From positions 2,170,001-2,234,000 of the forward strand of contig OZ007023.1 of NCBI GenBank assembly GCA_963931525.1: a DNA stretch of 64,000 nucleotides, given 5' to 3'. The stretch is from Fimenecus sp900545625. GTDB lineage: Bacteria; Bacillota; Clostridia; Oscillospirales; Acutalibacteraceae. This document shows, one piece after another, positions 1 to 8,623 of this stretch. The notes beneath the pieces are model-generated. The model was not told the origin of the DNA. It was given only the letters and a program-made list of their open reading frames with translations, and ran no database searches. Each line of letters starts with the position of its first letter. The first letter of the stretch is position 1. Position numbers and translations under genes: made by a program.

Positions 1-1358
1 AAGCAAAATATCAGGAGCTGGTTGCTGAGGGCGACGGTTTTGAAGAAGACAAGGATGAATACACGGCTGAGAACATCTTCTTTGTTCCGGAGAATGCAAG
101 ATGGAGTGTCATATCCGCTGCTGCACACACGCCAGAGATCGGCTCTATCATAGATGACGCTATGCGCAGCATTGAAAAAGAGAATAAGCGTCTCAAGGAC
201 ATCCTTCCCAAGAACTTTGCCCGCCCTGAATTGGACAAAAGACGGCTCGGTGAAGTCGTTGACCTTTTTACGAACATCCAGATGATCGAACACGGAGACA
301 GCAAGGATATTCTCGGACGAACCTACGAATACTGCCTTGCCAAATTCGCTGAACAGGAAGGAAAACTTGCTGGTGAGTTCTATACGCCGTCTTGTGTTGT
401 TTGCACTCTTGTTGAAGTATTGCAGCCCTACAATGGACGTGTTTATGATCCCTGCTGCGGCTCAGGCGGTATGTTTGTCCAATCCTCAAAGTTCATCGAG
501 AATCACGGCGGGAATATTAAAAATATCTCCGTGTATGGTCAGGACTCCAATCCCACCACATGGAAACTGGCGCAGATGAACCTCGCTATTCGTGGAATTG
601 AAGCTGACCTTGGTAAGTTCAACGCCGACACTTTTTTCAATGACTGCCACCCACAGCTTAAAGCCGACTTTATCATGGCAAACCCGCCTTTCAACCTTTC
701 CGGCTGGGGGCAGGACAAACTGCTTGACGATGTGCGTTGGCAATACGGCACGCCTCCTGCAGGAAATGCAAACTTTGCTTGGTTGCAGCACATGATTTGG
801 CACCTCGCTCCAAACGGGCGAATTGGCATGGTGCTTGCAAATGGCTCTTTGTCTTCTCAGTCCGGCGGTGAAGGCGAAATCCGTAAAAATATCATCAATG
901 CCGACCTTGTGGATTGTATTGTCGCTATGCCATCGCAGCTCTTCTATACCACGCAGATTCCCGTCTCCCTTTGGTTTCTTGCTAAGAATAAAAAGCAAAA
1001 GGGTAAAACCTTATTTATCGACGCAAGAAAACTCGGAACAATGGTAACACGCAAGCTGCGTGAGCTGACGGACGAGGATATCAAGAGGATCGCAGATACC
1101 TATAACGCCTTTGTAGATGGTACGCTGAAGGATGAAAAAGGCTTCTGCGCTGTTGTAACTACGCAGGATATTACCAAGCAAGACTATATCCTCACGCCGG
1201 GACGCTATGTAGGCATCGAAGAGCAGGAAGACGATGGTGAGCCGTTTGAAGAAAAGATGGGGCGTCTGACTTCTGAACTTTCTGAACTATTTGCCAAATC
1301 CCATGAGCTTGAGGCTGAGATCAAGGAAAGACTGGGGGCGATTGGGTATGATATCTAA
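1..1358 (+). CDS. hsdM: Type I restriction-modification DNA methyltransferase subunit HsdM (5' end outside window)
   Basis: N6-adenine methyltransferase subunit of a type I restriction-modification complex; with HsdS it methylates the bipartite target and with HsdR it restricts unmodified DNA. The reading frame is open from base 3, so the start lies left of the window. The SAM-binding motif DPCCGSGGMF is encoded near base 447 and the catalytic NPPF motif (NPPFNLSGWG) near base 680, both classic for HsdM. The stop codon overlaps the downstream hsdS start (ATG at 1348), which implies translational coupling. The C-terminal helical region (EEKMGRLTSELSELF) resembles the HsdS-contacting end of the family. 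The product is certain as a family; only the N-terminus is missing. Confidence 0.95.
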   Translation, partial: AKYQELVAEGDGFEEDKDEYTAENIFFVPENARWSVISAAAHTPEIGSIIDDAMRSIEKENKRLKDILPKNFARPELDKRRLGEVVDLFTNIQMIEHGDSKDILGRTYEYCLAKFAEQEGKLAGEFYTPSCVVCTLVEVLQPYNGRVYDPCCGSGGMFVQSSKFIENHGGNIKNISVYGQDSNPTTWKLAQMNLAIRGIEADLGKFNADTFFNDCHPQLKADFIMANPPFNLSGWGQDKLLDDVRWQYGTPPAGNANFAWLQHMIWHLAPNGRIGMVLANGSLSSQSGGEGEIRKNIINADLVDCIVAMPSQLFYTTQIPVSLWFLAKNKKQKGKTLFIDARKLGTMVTRKLRELTDEDIKRIADTYNAFVDGTLKDEKGFCAVVTTQDITKQDYILTPGRYVGIEEQEDDGEPFEEKMGRLTSELSELFAKSHELEAEIKERLGAIGYDI

Positions 1359-1878
1359 ACAACTTCCACTCTATGATTTGGCTGAATGGAAAAATGGATT
1401 GGCTTTTAGGAAGATAGACTTTTCTAACAAAGGAAAGCCCGTTATAAAAATTGCCGAGCTAAAAAACGGGATAACTGGACAAACACAGTTCACAAATGGC
1501 AACTACGGGGAAGCAGTGTCACTTACAAGAGGTGATATGGTTTTTTCATGGTCAGGTAATCCAGAGACATCCATAGATGTTTTTTGGTATGACCTTCCGG
1601 ACGGATGGCTTAATCAACATATCTTCAAGGTTACTCCTTCAGAATGTGTTGATAAGAAATACCTTTATTATCTCTTAAAATCGCTCAAACCTACTTTTAC
1701 TGCAATAGCATCAAATAAACAGACAACTGGGTTGGGGCATGTGACGATTAAAGATCTAAAAGAACTTATTATAGATCTGCCAACAAGAAGTACCCAAGAA
1801 GCAATTAGTAACTATTTGTATGCGCTCGACAGTAAAATTCACTTAAATAAACAGCTAAACGATAATTTAGCGGCTTAG
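1348..1878 (+). CDS. hsdS: Truncated HsdS specificity subunit (single target-recognition domain)
   Basis: Specificity subunit fragment of the type I system, 176 residues: one N-terminal target-recognition domain (TRD1) plus the start of the central conserved helix. The ATG at 1348 overlaps the hsdM stop. The protein ends LNDNLAA-stop. The NDNL motif is the point at which complete HsdS proteins continue into QQQA and a second domain, as in the gene at 3606. The truncation lies inside inverted repeat A (1856-1880). The missing half appears to be the inverted cassette at 1875-2567, and inversion between the 13-bp cores would restore an in-frame HsdS of about 382 residues. A single-domain HsdS may work as a homodimer, as known for engineered half subunits, or the locus may be off in this state; this is inference. 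Confidence 0.85.
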   Translation: MISKQLPLYDLAEWKNGLAFRKIDFSNKGKPVIKIAELKNGITGQTQFTNGNYGEAVSLTRGDMVFSWSGNPETSIDVFWYDLPDGWLNQHIFKVTPSECVDKKYLYYLLKSLKPTFTAIASNKQTTGLGHVTIKDLKELIIDLPTRSTQEAISNYLYALDSKIHLNKQLNDNLAA

Positions 1879-1880
1879 AG
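1856..1880 (+). repeat. Inverted repeat A (25 bp, pairs with 4785-4809)
   Basis: Perfect 25-bp inverted partner of 4785-4809. It contains the 13-bp core aaacgataattta (1857-1869) and the stop codon of the truncated hsdS. Probable recombination site of the hsdS inversion system. Confidence 0.9.
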
Positions 1881-2567
1881 GCGAATGTCGGTGACATCAA
1901 TCTCACCGTTCATCAGCTTCGGTAGCAAGGAATCTCTCAGTTCAGAAAGCCGCAAATTCTCGATGGAATTATTTAATACAGCCTGATAAATCGGCTCGGC
2001 TACATCCAGAAAGGCTTTTGTGTCATCGTCAGAGAGTTTCATGATATTCTCCGCCTCAAAATCTCTGGTTGTAATAGCATCGAACACAGCTCCGCTTGCT
2101 TTATGTTTCAGTCTATCAACCGCTTTAAGAGTGTAGAAGTAAACAAGGAGCTGGTGTGTATCCTTGCCGACGAGTGCATAACACGACTGATTCATTGCCA
2201 TAGGGACACCCGGCAAACCGACTTTGCCTACTGTACCTCGTGCTGTAACAAAAACAGTGTTTATAGGATAGAGACGGCTATTGCAATGAGCCAGACCTTC
2301 CTCGGTAATTGTCTTTTCAGTGGTGAGAGTGTAAGGAAAGCCTACATCTTTAGGAGTAAAAAACGGTATATCGCCATTCCAATACGAGCTTTCACCAGTT
2401 TTAGGTGTGCCACCGCCGAGAATTTGAATCATTTCAGTAAAGCCGACTTCTGTTTCTGCCTGATCATAGAAATTTGCAAACAAAGCAGCGGCTTGCTGCT
2501 GTAAATTATCGTTTACCGCCTTACTTACTCTCATCAGTGGCGAGAGTTTATTCAAAGGAACTGCCAC
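1875..2567 (-). pseudogene. Inverted silent hsdS cassette (second target-recognition domain)
   Basis: Reads on the minus strand as the end of a first conserved region (SKAVNDNLQQQA), then a full TRD2 (TEMIQILGGGTPKTGESSYW..., typical of TRD starts) and the HsdS C-terminus (LRDSLLPKLMNGEID). It has no first domain, and stops lie just upstream of the first Met on the minus strand, so it is a 5'-less storage cassette rather than a complete gene. Its 3' end abuts the truncated hsdS in tail-to-tail orientation. The repeat at 2489-2515 marks the junction where a TRD1 would join. It could still yield a 230-residue polypeptide if transcribed; classed as pseudogene/cassette for lack of a visible ribosome site and TRD1. 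Confidence 0.85.
2489..2515 (-). repeat. Inverted repeat B (27 bp, pairs with 4120-4146)
   Basis: Perfect 27-bp inverted copy of 4120-4146, lying in the central conserved region of the silent hsdS cassette. It holds the 13-bp core on the minus strand (2502-2514) and encodes NDNLQQQA in the same frame as the other copies. Confidence 0.9.
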
Positions 2568-2608
2568 TGTTTGTCGTTCTCTTATTAATTCAAAAAGGAG
2601 AAACGACC

Positions 2609-3592
2609 ATGAAAGAAGAATTTATCAGCGAGATACAGCGAAAAATGCTGCCGTATCTCAATAATGAACAGCTCTTGCAGCTCAGAAAGGTATTGAGCGA
2701 AACATTTCGAGGTGCAACCGTTAGCTATGAAACATCCGAGGACGAGCCAGACGAACCAGATGTGGTCGAAGCGTTTGTCACAGCAAAGCGAATTGAGGGC
2801 TGTTCCGAAAAAACCTTGAAATACTATCGCAAAACGATTGAGGCCATGCTTTTCTCTATCGGAAAAACGGCAAAACAAATCACAACAGAAGACCTTCGCA
2901 GATATTTGACCGACTACCAAACGCAGCGGAAGTCGAGCAAGGTCACAATTGATAATATCCGGCGCATTCTTTCCAGCTTCTTTTCATGGCTTGAGGATGA
3001 GGATTTTATTTTGAAAAGCCCGGTACGGCGAATACATAAGGTAAAGACAGCAAAAGTCGTAAAGGACACCTACACAGATGAAGCATTGGAGTTGATGCGG
3101 GATAGTTGCACAACCGCCAGAGATCTGGCCATCATCGACTTGCTTGCCTCTTCCGGGATGCGTGTTGGGGAAATGGTCACGCTCAACCGTGATGACATCG
3201 ACTTTAATGAGCGAGAATGTGTCGTGACCGGCAAGGGCAATAAAGAGCGACTGGTCTACTTTGATGCACGGACGAAGATCCATTTGCAAAACTATCTTGC
3301 CGGTAGAACAGATGCTAACCCAGCTTTATTCGTTTCGCTTAAAGCACCACATGAGCGGCTTATGATTGGCGGCGTGGAGACGCGGTTACGGGAAATGGGA
3401 AAACGCTTAAACTTGCCGAGGGTGCATCCGCACAAGTTCAGACGGACGCTGGCAACCTCAGCCATAGATAAGGGAATGCCCATAGAGCAAGTCCAGCAAC
3501 TCTTGGGACATCAAAAGATCGATACCACTATGCATTATGCTATGGTGAAACAACAAAATGTGAAACTGGCTCATAGGAAATATATTGGATAG
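2609..3592 (+). CDS. Tyrosine recombinase (XerD-like), probable hsdS invertase
   Basis: Site-specific tyrosine recombinase, 327 residues, inside the hsdS shufflon. ATG at 2609 follows AAAAGGAG at good spacing; longer in-frame extensions upstream lack a ribosome site. The N-terminal SAM-like core-binding domain spans about residues 50-135 (VEAFVTAKRIEGCSEKTLKY). The C-terminal catalytic domain carries the first Arg in SGMRVGEM, the HPHKFRRTLAT box (H-x-x-R), LLGHQKIDTTMHY with the second His and the nucleophile Tyr. Family members beside duplicated hsdS genes (pneumococcal ivr/SpnIII type loci and Clostridia equivalents) catalyse inversion between hsdS repeats. Its position between oppositely oriented hsdS cassettes makes that its likely role. 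It is probably not the island integrase. Confidence 0.9.
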   Translation: MKEEFISEIQRKMLPYLNNEQLLQLRKVLSETFRGATVSYETSEDEPDEPDVVEAFVTAKRIEGCSEKTLKYYRKTIEAMLFSIGKTAKQITTEDLRRYLTDYQTQRKSSKVTIDNIRRILSSFFSWLEDEDFILKSPVRRIHKVKTAKVVKDTYTDEALELMRDSCTTARDLAIIDLLASSGMRVGEMVTLNRDDIDFNERECVVTGKGNKERLVYFDARTKIHLQNYLAGRTDANPALFVSLKAPHERLMIGGVETRLREMGKRLNLPRVHPHKFRRTLATSAIDKGMPIEQVQQLLGHQKIDTTMHYAMVKQQNVKLAHRKYIG

Positions 3593-3605
3593 GAGTGTGA
3601 CTCTG

Positions 3606-4790
3606 ATGACTGAATTTAAGTATCTGCCCGTTGGCGAAGTGTGTACCACAATTTCTGACACTTATCATGGATATGCTAAAATGGTGACTCTTATCAATAC
3701 CTCAGATGTGTTAGAGGGAAAAGTTCTCAACCATGTAAAGGTTCCTAACGCTAACCTAAAGGGGCAGTTCAAAAAGACCTTTCAGCAAAACGATATTCTT
3801 TATAGCGAAATTCGTCCCCAAAACAAACGCTTTGCCTATGTGGACTTTCCACCTACGGACTACATAGCATCAACAAAGCTAATGGTTATTCGAGCTGACT
3901 CGGACAAGGTTTCTCCAAAATATCTATATTACTTTTTGAAGAGTAACGCTACGATCGAAGAGCTTCAAATGCTGGCAGAAACTAGATCTGGTACATTCCC
4001 TCAGATTACATTTACTGAACTTGCTAATTTGACCATACCCGTTCCTCCTGTTGCCATTCAAGAAAACATTGTCAAAACATTACAGTGTATCGAGGATAAA
4101 ATCAACTGCAATGAAAGCATAAACGATAATTTACAGCAGCAAGCCGAGCTGCTATATCACGAGCGGTTTGAAACAGCAGATCGTAGCAATTTGCCGGTTG
4201 GTTGGCGTATTGTACGGCTCGGCGATGTGGCTACTATCTCAAAAAAGAGTTTTAATCCGGCTAAAGAACCGGAAATGTTACTTGAGCATTACAGTATTCC
4301 GGCCTTTGATGAAGCACATTTTCCAGTATTTGAGTTGTCAACAGCGATTAAGAGCAACAAGTTTGTTGTTGATAATACTTGCTTTATGATTTCAAAACTG
4401 AATCCAACAACAAAGCGGGTCTGGAAGCCTTATTGTCTAACAGAAAATGCCGTCTGCTCAACCGAGTTCATCGTCTATAAGGCAAACAGGCAAGAGATCA
4501 CAGATTTCCTATATTCGGTCATAGACAGCTCTTCATTTTCGGATTTTATGTGTAGCCATGTCACGGGATCGACAGGTAGTAGGCAAAGAACAACACCATC
4601 TGATACCCTTGCATTTGAACTGATTTTACCTACTGCCGAAGAGATCGCCGAGTATCAAGGTATCGTTTCACCTATGTTTGAGCAGATAAAATGCAACGCC
4701 ATTGAAAATGACGAGCTCAAACGGTTGCGTGATAGTCTTTTGCCAAAGCTCATGTCCGGCGAAATCGATGTCTCCAGCATTCAGCTCTAA
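3606..4790 (+). CDS. hsdS: Complete HsdS specificity subunit, two target-recognition domains
   Basis: 394-residue type I specificity subunit. ATG at 3606 follows ATAGGAGTG and sits 13 bases after the recombinase stop. TRD1 covers about residues 1-150 (ending LTIPVPPVAIQENIVKTL). The central conserved region holds SINDNLQQQAELL at about 171-183. TRD2 follows (PVGWRIVRLGDVATI) and the protein ends LRDSLLPKLMSGEIDVSS, parallel to the silent cassette end. Repeat C (4120-4146) lies in its middle and repeat D (4785-4809) overlaps its stop. In the present orientation this is the only intact HsdS visible, so it probably sets current specificity if it is transcribed with hsdM. Confidence 0.93.
   Translation: MTEFKYLPVGEVCTTISDTYHGYAKMVTLINTSDVLEGKVLNHVKVPNANLKGQFKKTFQQNDILYSEIRPQNKRFAYVDFPPTDYIASTKLMVIRADSDKVSPKYLYYFLKSNATIEELQMLAETRSGTFPQITFTELANLTIPVPPVAIQENIVKTLQCIEDKINCNESINDNLQQQAELLYHERFETADRSNLPVGWRIVRLGDVATISKKSFNPAKEPEMLLEHYSIPAFDEAHFPVFELSTAIKSNKFVVDNTCFMISKLNPTTKRVWKPYCLTENAVCSTEFIVYKANRQEITDFLYSVIDSSSFSDFMCSHVTGSTGSRQRTTPSDTLAFELILPTAEEIAEYQGIVSPMFEQIKCNAIENDELKRLRDSLLPKLMSGEIDVSSIQL
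4120..4146 (+). repeat. Inverted repeat C (27 bp, pairs with 2489-2515)
   Basis: Perfect 27-bp inverted partner of repeat B, within the central region of the complete hsdS, with the 13-bp core at 4121-4133. Recombination B x C would join TRD1 of this gene to the silent TRD2 in frame. Confidence 0.9.
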
Positions 4791-4809
4791 GCCGCTAAAT
4801 TATCGTTTA
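4785..4809 (-). repeat. Inverted repeat D (25 bp, pairs with 1856-1880)
   Basis: Perfect 25-bp inverted partner of repeat A, overlapping the last codon and stop of the complete hsdS and extending past it. The core lies at 4796-4808. Recombination A x D would flip the whole 2.9-kb recombinase-containing block. Confidence 0.9.
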
Positions 4810-4854
4810 TGTATATGCTCATAAAATATCAGCTCCGCATAGAGGTGAAAATGT

Positions 4855-5496
4855 GTGTTAGCTTTCGATGAAAAAGAAAAATGCCTTTTTAAACACTATA
4901 AAAGTGTGATAGAGTCATTCACATTCGACGAATATGATGTTTTGGGATTTTTGATTTTGATCCGTCGGCATTTAGGAGGTAAACATCCTTACATTCGAGA
5001 ATTTGCGGATCTAATTGCACACCGAAGCCGTAACCAAGGAATGGTAATGGATGCTATTGCGGCTGCTATTGACAATGCGTATGAAACAGAAGGCGGCAGC
5101 AAAAGCATCAAAGGGTATTACGGCATCCAAGAAAGCGCATGGCGAAAAGATGTAGAAGGGATGCTTTCCACTTTTGGAATCACCTACACAGAGCAAACCA
5201 TCTTGGATTTTTCTCTATGCGTGTATTCCATAACGCAATATACTCAATATGAGTATTGCAGGAAAAATGGTTCGCATTACAAAGGTGCCATCGAGTTATT
5301 TCAAAGTAGCACAGATGAACTTTGTCTGTGTACGACAGAGGGCAAGAGAGACAGCCTCTATGTATGTTTTGCAAAAATGGGGAGATATCGATTCAATAAA
5401 ATGTTCCCTGCTGGGCACATTCAGACAGCAGTAGAAACATTCCGAGAAGAGGAAACTCTACATTTGCGAACAACGCAAGGGGAAGTAATTATCTAA
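4855..5496 (+). CDS. Uncharacterised protein inside the type I R-M operon
   Basis: 213-residue protein that I do not recognise. The GTG start at 4855 is preceded by AGAGGTG; the nearby ATG at 4851 is out of frame. No signal peptide or membrane helix is visible. The N-terminal part is helical (DEYDVLGFLILIRRHL, IREFADLIAHRSRNQG); the C-terminal part has alternating hydrophobic strands (LCLCTTEGKRDSLYVCFAKMGRY). It sits between hsdS and hsdR in the same direction with short gaps, so it is probably co-transcribed with the restriction system. A regulator of restriction or an accessory to the phase-variable locus is possible but unproven. Confidence 0.7.
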   Translation: MLAFDEKEKCLFKHYKSVIESFTFDEYDVLGFLILIRRHLGGKHPYIREFADLIAHRSRNQGMVMDAIAAAIDNAYETEGGSKSIKGYYGIQESAWRKDVEGMLSTFGITYTEQTILDFSLCVYSITQYTQYEYCRKNGSHYKGAIELFQSSTDELCLCTTEGKRDSLYVCFAKMGRYRFNKMFPAGHIQTAVETFREEETLHLRTTQGEVII

Positions 5497-5530
5497 ATGC
5501 CTTAAATTTCTGAGCAAAGGAGCAGCGTGA

Positions 5531-8500
5531 ATGGCAGGATATTATACTGAATCAAATTATGAGAACGCAGTTCTTCAACTGCTTAATGAAGGTCTAGGCT
5601 ACACCTATGTATACGGGCCGGATGTGGAGCGTGATTATCATTCCCCGCTTTATGAAGATGTCCTTTTGCCCGCATTGCAACGGGTGAATAAGGACTTGCC
5701 TTTGGATGCCATCAACGAGGCCGTCTACAAGCTCAAGAACTTTGAGTCTGGTTCGCTGCTGCAAAAGAACATGACCTTTACCGACTATCTGCAAAATGGT
5801 GTGCCGGTCAAATACTTTGAAAATGGCGAGGAACGCTCCACCCTTGTCTACCTTGTTGACTTCAAAAATCCTGCCAATAACGATTTTACCGTTGCCAACC
5901 AGTGGACTTTTATCGAAAACTCCGAGAAACGCCCGGATGTCATTCTCTTCGTCAATGGTCTGCCCCTTGTGGTAGTGGAACTGAAATCTCCCTCCCGTGA
6001 AGAGACGGACGCTTCCGACGCATACCGCCAGCTTCGCAACTATATGTATGAGATTTCTTCCATGTTCATTTATAATGCAGTCTGTGTCATGAGCGACATG
6101 ACCACTTCTAAAGCTGGAACGCTTACCTCCGGCGAAGATCGCTACATGGAATGGAAAACAACAGACGGAAGCTATGAGAACACCCAATACGCTCAGTTTG
6201 ACACTTTCTTTGAAGGTATATTTGAGAAGAATCGTTTTCTTGACATTCTGAAAAACTTTATCTGCTTCAATGTGGACGGCGAAAAGACTTTCAAGGTGCT
6301 TGCCGCCTATCATCAGTATTTCGCTGTAAAGAAAGCAGTCGAATCCACCAAGCATGCCACTGTCACAGATGGAAAGGGCGGCGTGTTCTGGCATACGCAG
6401 GGCAGTGGAAAATCGCTGTCGATGGTGTTCTATGCCCATTATCTGCAAGAAGCTCTGGAAAGCCCGACTATCGTGGTAATTACAGACCGGAATGACTTGG
6501 ATGATCAGCTTTACGGTCAATTTGCCCGCTGCAAGGATTTCCTGCGCCAAACGCCGCAGCACGCCCAGAGCCGTACCCATTTGAAAGAGCTGCTTGCAAA
6601 TCGGCAGGCAAACGGTATTATCTTCACGACTATGCAGAAGTTTGAGGAAAGCGATGAGCCGCTTTCAGAGCGCCGGAATATCATCGTCATGGCAGATGAA
6701 GCACACCGCAGCCAGTACGGACTGACAGAGAAAGTTGTGGTCCGTCAGAAGGAAGACGGCGAGGTGGAAGCGAAGACCATCATTGGCACTGCCCGTATTA
6801 TCCGGGACAGTCTTCCGAACGCTACATACATCGGTTTCACCGGTACACCTATCTCTTCTAAGGATCGCAGCACCCGTGAAGTATTTGGTGATTATATCGA
6901 TATTTATGATATGACGCAGGCGGTTGAAGACGGTGCAACCAGACCGGTTTACTATGAGAGCCGGGTCATCCATCTTAAGCTGGATGAAAAAACGCTGCAT
7001 CTCATAGATGATGAATACGACCTGATGGCTCAAAATGCCGATCCATACGTTATCGAAAAGAGCAAAAAAGAACTCGGTCAGATGGAAGCAATTCTGGGGG
7101 CTGATCAGACCATCCACTCATTGGTAGACGATATTCTTGATCATTACGAAAACTATCGTGCCAAAATCTTGACCGGTAAGGCGATGATCGTTGCCTACTC
7201 CCGTCCTATTGCCATGAAGATTTATAAGCGCATCTTGGAGTTGCGTCCGGCTTGGACAGAAAAGGTCGCTGTTGTCATGACGCAAGGCAACAACGATCCC
7301 GAAGAATGGCGAGAAGTGATCGGCAATAAGGCGCACAAAGAGGATATGGCGAGAAAATTCAAAGACAACGACTCGCCCCTTAAAATTGCAATCGTTGTAG
7401 ATATGTGGTTGACCGGTTTTGATGTACCTTCCCTTGCCACAATGTATGTCTATAAACCAATGGCAGGACATAATCTCATGCAGGCAATCGCTCGTGTCAA
7501 CCGTGTATTCAAAGACAAAGAAGGCGGCTTAGTGGTTGACTATGTGGGCATTGCTGCGGCTTTGAAGCAAGCCATGAACGACTATACGGCGCGAGATAAG
7601 AAAAACTATGGTGACACTGATGTCAGCAAAGCTGCATACCCGAAGTTCCTTGAAAAGCTGTCTGTGTGCCGTGATCTGTTTTACGGCTATGACTATGAAA
7701 AATTCATGACCGGCACTGACCTTGATAAAGCGAAGGCGATAACCGGAGGCGTAAACTTTATACTTGGGAAGAGTGTTGCTGAACATGACCTCCCGGATAA
7801 TGAAAAAACACAGAATATTTACATCAAGGAAGCATTGCTGCTCAAACAGGCTCTTTCGCTGTGCGGTAGCTTGGTGGATGAGAAAACGCGTTTTGAAGCG
7901 GCATTCTTTGACTCTGTCCGGACAATGGTTGTACGGCTGCTGTCTGGCGGAACCGGCAGAAAATTCACACTGCCGGAAGTGAATGAGCGGATCAACGAAC
8001 TGCTGAAGCACAGTATAAAAAGTGAAGGTGTAATAAATCTATTCTCGGATGTGAAGGCAGAATTTTCCTTGTTCGACCCGAAATTTCTCGAAGAGATTGC
8101 CAACATGAAGGAGAAAAACCTCGCCGTTGAACTTTTGAAGAAACTGATTGCCGAACAGATTTCGGTTTACCGCCGCACAAACATTGTCAAATCCGAGAAG
8201 TTTTCCGAGCTCATACAGGTCGCAATGAACCGCTATCTGAATGGGATGCTGACGAACGAAGAGGTCATTCAAGAACTCTTAAAACTGGCGAAGGAGATTG
8301 CAGACGCAAATGCTGAGGGCGAAAAGTTGGGCTTGACCGCCGATGAACTTGCCTTCTACGATGCTTTGACCAAGCCGCAGGCAATCAAAGATTTTTATGA
8401 ACACGATGAACTGATTGCCATTACAAAGGAGTTGACGGATCTGCTCCGTAAAAACCGGACGATTGATTGGCAGAAGAAAGAAAGTGCCAGAGCTGGAATG

Positions 8501-8623
8501 CGCCGGTTGGTCAAACGCCTTCTCAAAAAACACAAGTACCCGCCGGATGGTATGGATGACGCTGTCCAGACAGTTATGAGCCAGTGCGAAATGTGGACGG
8601 ATAATATGGAGGTTCCAGCATGA
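5531..8623 (+). CDS. hsdR: Type I restriction endonuclease/translocase subunit HsdR
   Basis: 1030-residue motor and nuclease subunit. The N-terminal PD-(D/E)XK nuclease domain includes PDVILFVNGLPLVVVELKS near residues 135-155 (D...ExK). The superfamily 2 translocase follows: Walker A TQGSGKS near residue 288, the DEAH box (MADEAHRSQYG) near 387, and motif III-like GFTGTP. The C-terminal helicase lobe contains WLTGFDVPSLATMYV and QAIARVNRVF, and a long helical tail follows that docks on HsdM/S. ATG at 5531 follows AAAGGAGCAGCG. The stop overlaps the next start (ATGA at 8620), indicating coupling. No frameshift or missing catalytic residue is seen. Confidence 0.96.
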   Translation: MAGYYTESNYENAVLQLLNEGLGYTYVYGPDVERDYHSPLYEDVLLPALQRVNKDLPLDAINEAVYKLKNFESGSLLQKNMTFTDYLQNGVPVKYFENGEERSTLVYLVDFKNPANNDFTVANQWTFIENSEKRPDVILFVNGLPLVVVELKSPSREETDASDAYRQLRNYMYEISSMFIYNAVCVMSDMTTSKAGTLTSGEDRYMEWKTTDGSYENTQYAQFDTFFEGIFEKNRFLDILKNFICFNVDGEKTFKVLAAYHQYFAVKKAVESTKHATVTDGKGGVFWHTQGSGKSLSMVFYAHYLQEALESPTIVVITDRNDLDDQLYGQFARCKDFLRQTPQHAQSRTHLKELLANRQANGIIFTTMQKFEESDEPLSERRNIIVMADEAHRSQYGLTEKVVVRQKEDGEVEAKTIIGTARIIRDSLPNATYIGFTGTPISSKDRSTREVFGDYIDIYDMTQAVEDGATRPVYYESRVIHLKLDEKTLHLIDDEYDLMAQNADPYVIEKSKKELGQMEAILGADQTIHSLVDDILDHYENYRAKILTGKAMIVAYSRPIAMKIYKRILELRPAWTEKVAVVMTQGNNDPEEWREVIGNKAHKEDMARKFKDNDSPLKIAIVVDMWLTGFDVPSLATMYVYKPMAGHNLMQAIARVNRVFKDKEGGLVVDYVGIAAALKQAMNDYTARDKKNYGDTDVSKAAYPKFLEKLSVCRDLFYGYDYEKFMTGTDLDKAKAITGGVNFILGKSVAEHDLPDNEKTQNIYIKEALLLKQALSLCGSLVDEKTRFEAAFFDSVRTMVVRLLSGGTGRKFTLPEVNERINELLKHSIKSEGVINLFSDVKAEFSLFDPKFLEEIANMKEKNLAVELLKKLIAEQISVYRRTNIVKSEKFSELIQVAMNRYLNGMLTNEEVIQELLKLAKEIADANAEGEKLGLTADELAFYDALTKPQAIKDFYEHDELIAITKELTDLLRKNRTIDWQKKESARAGMRRLVKRLLKKHKYPPDGMDDAVQTVMSQCEMWTDNMEVPA

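Noticed and set aside
2609..3592. Shufflon recombinase as the island integrase
   Set aside because: It is flanked by hsdS repeats far from the tRNA attachment site, and recombinases in this position belong to hsdS inversion systems. Kept only as a remote possibility.
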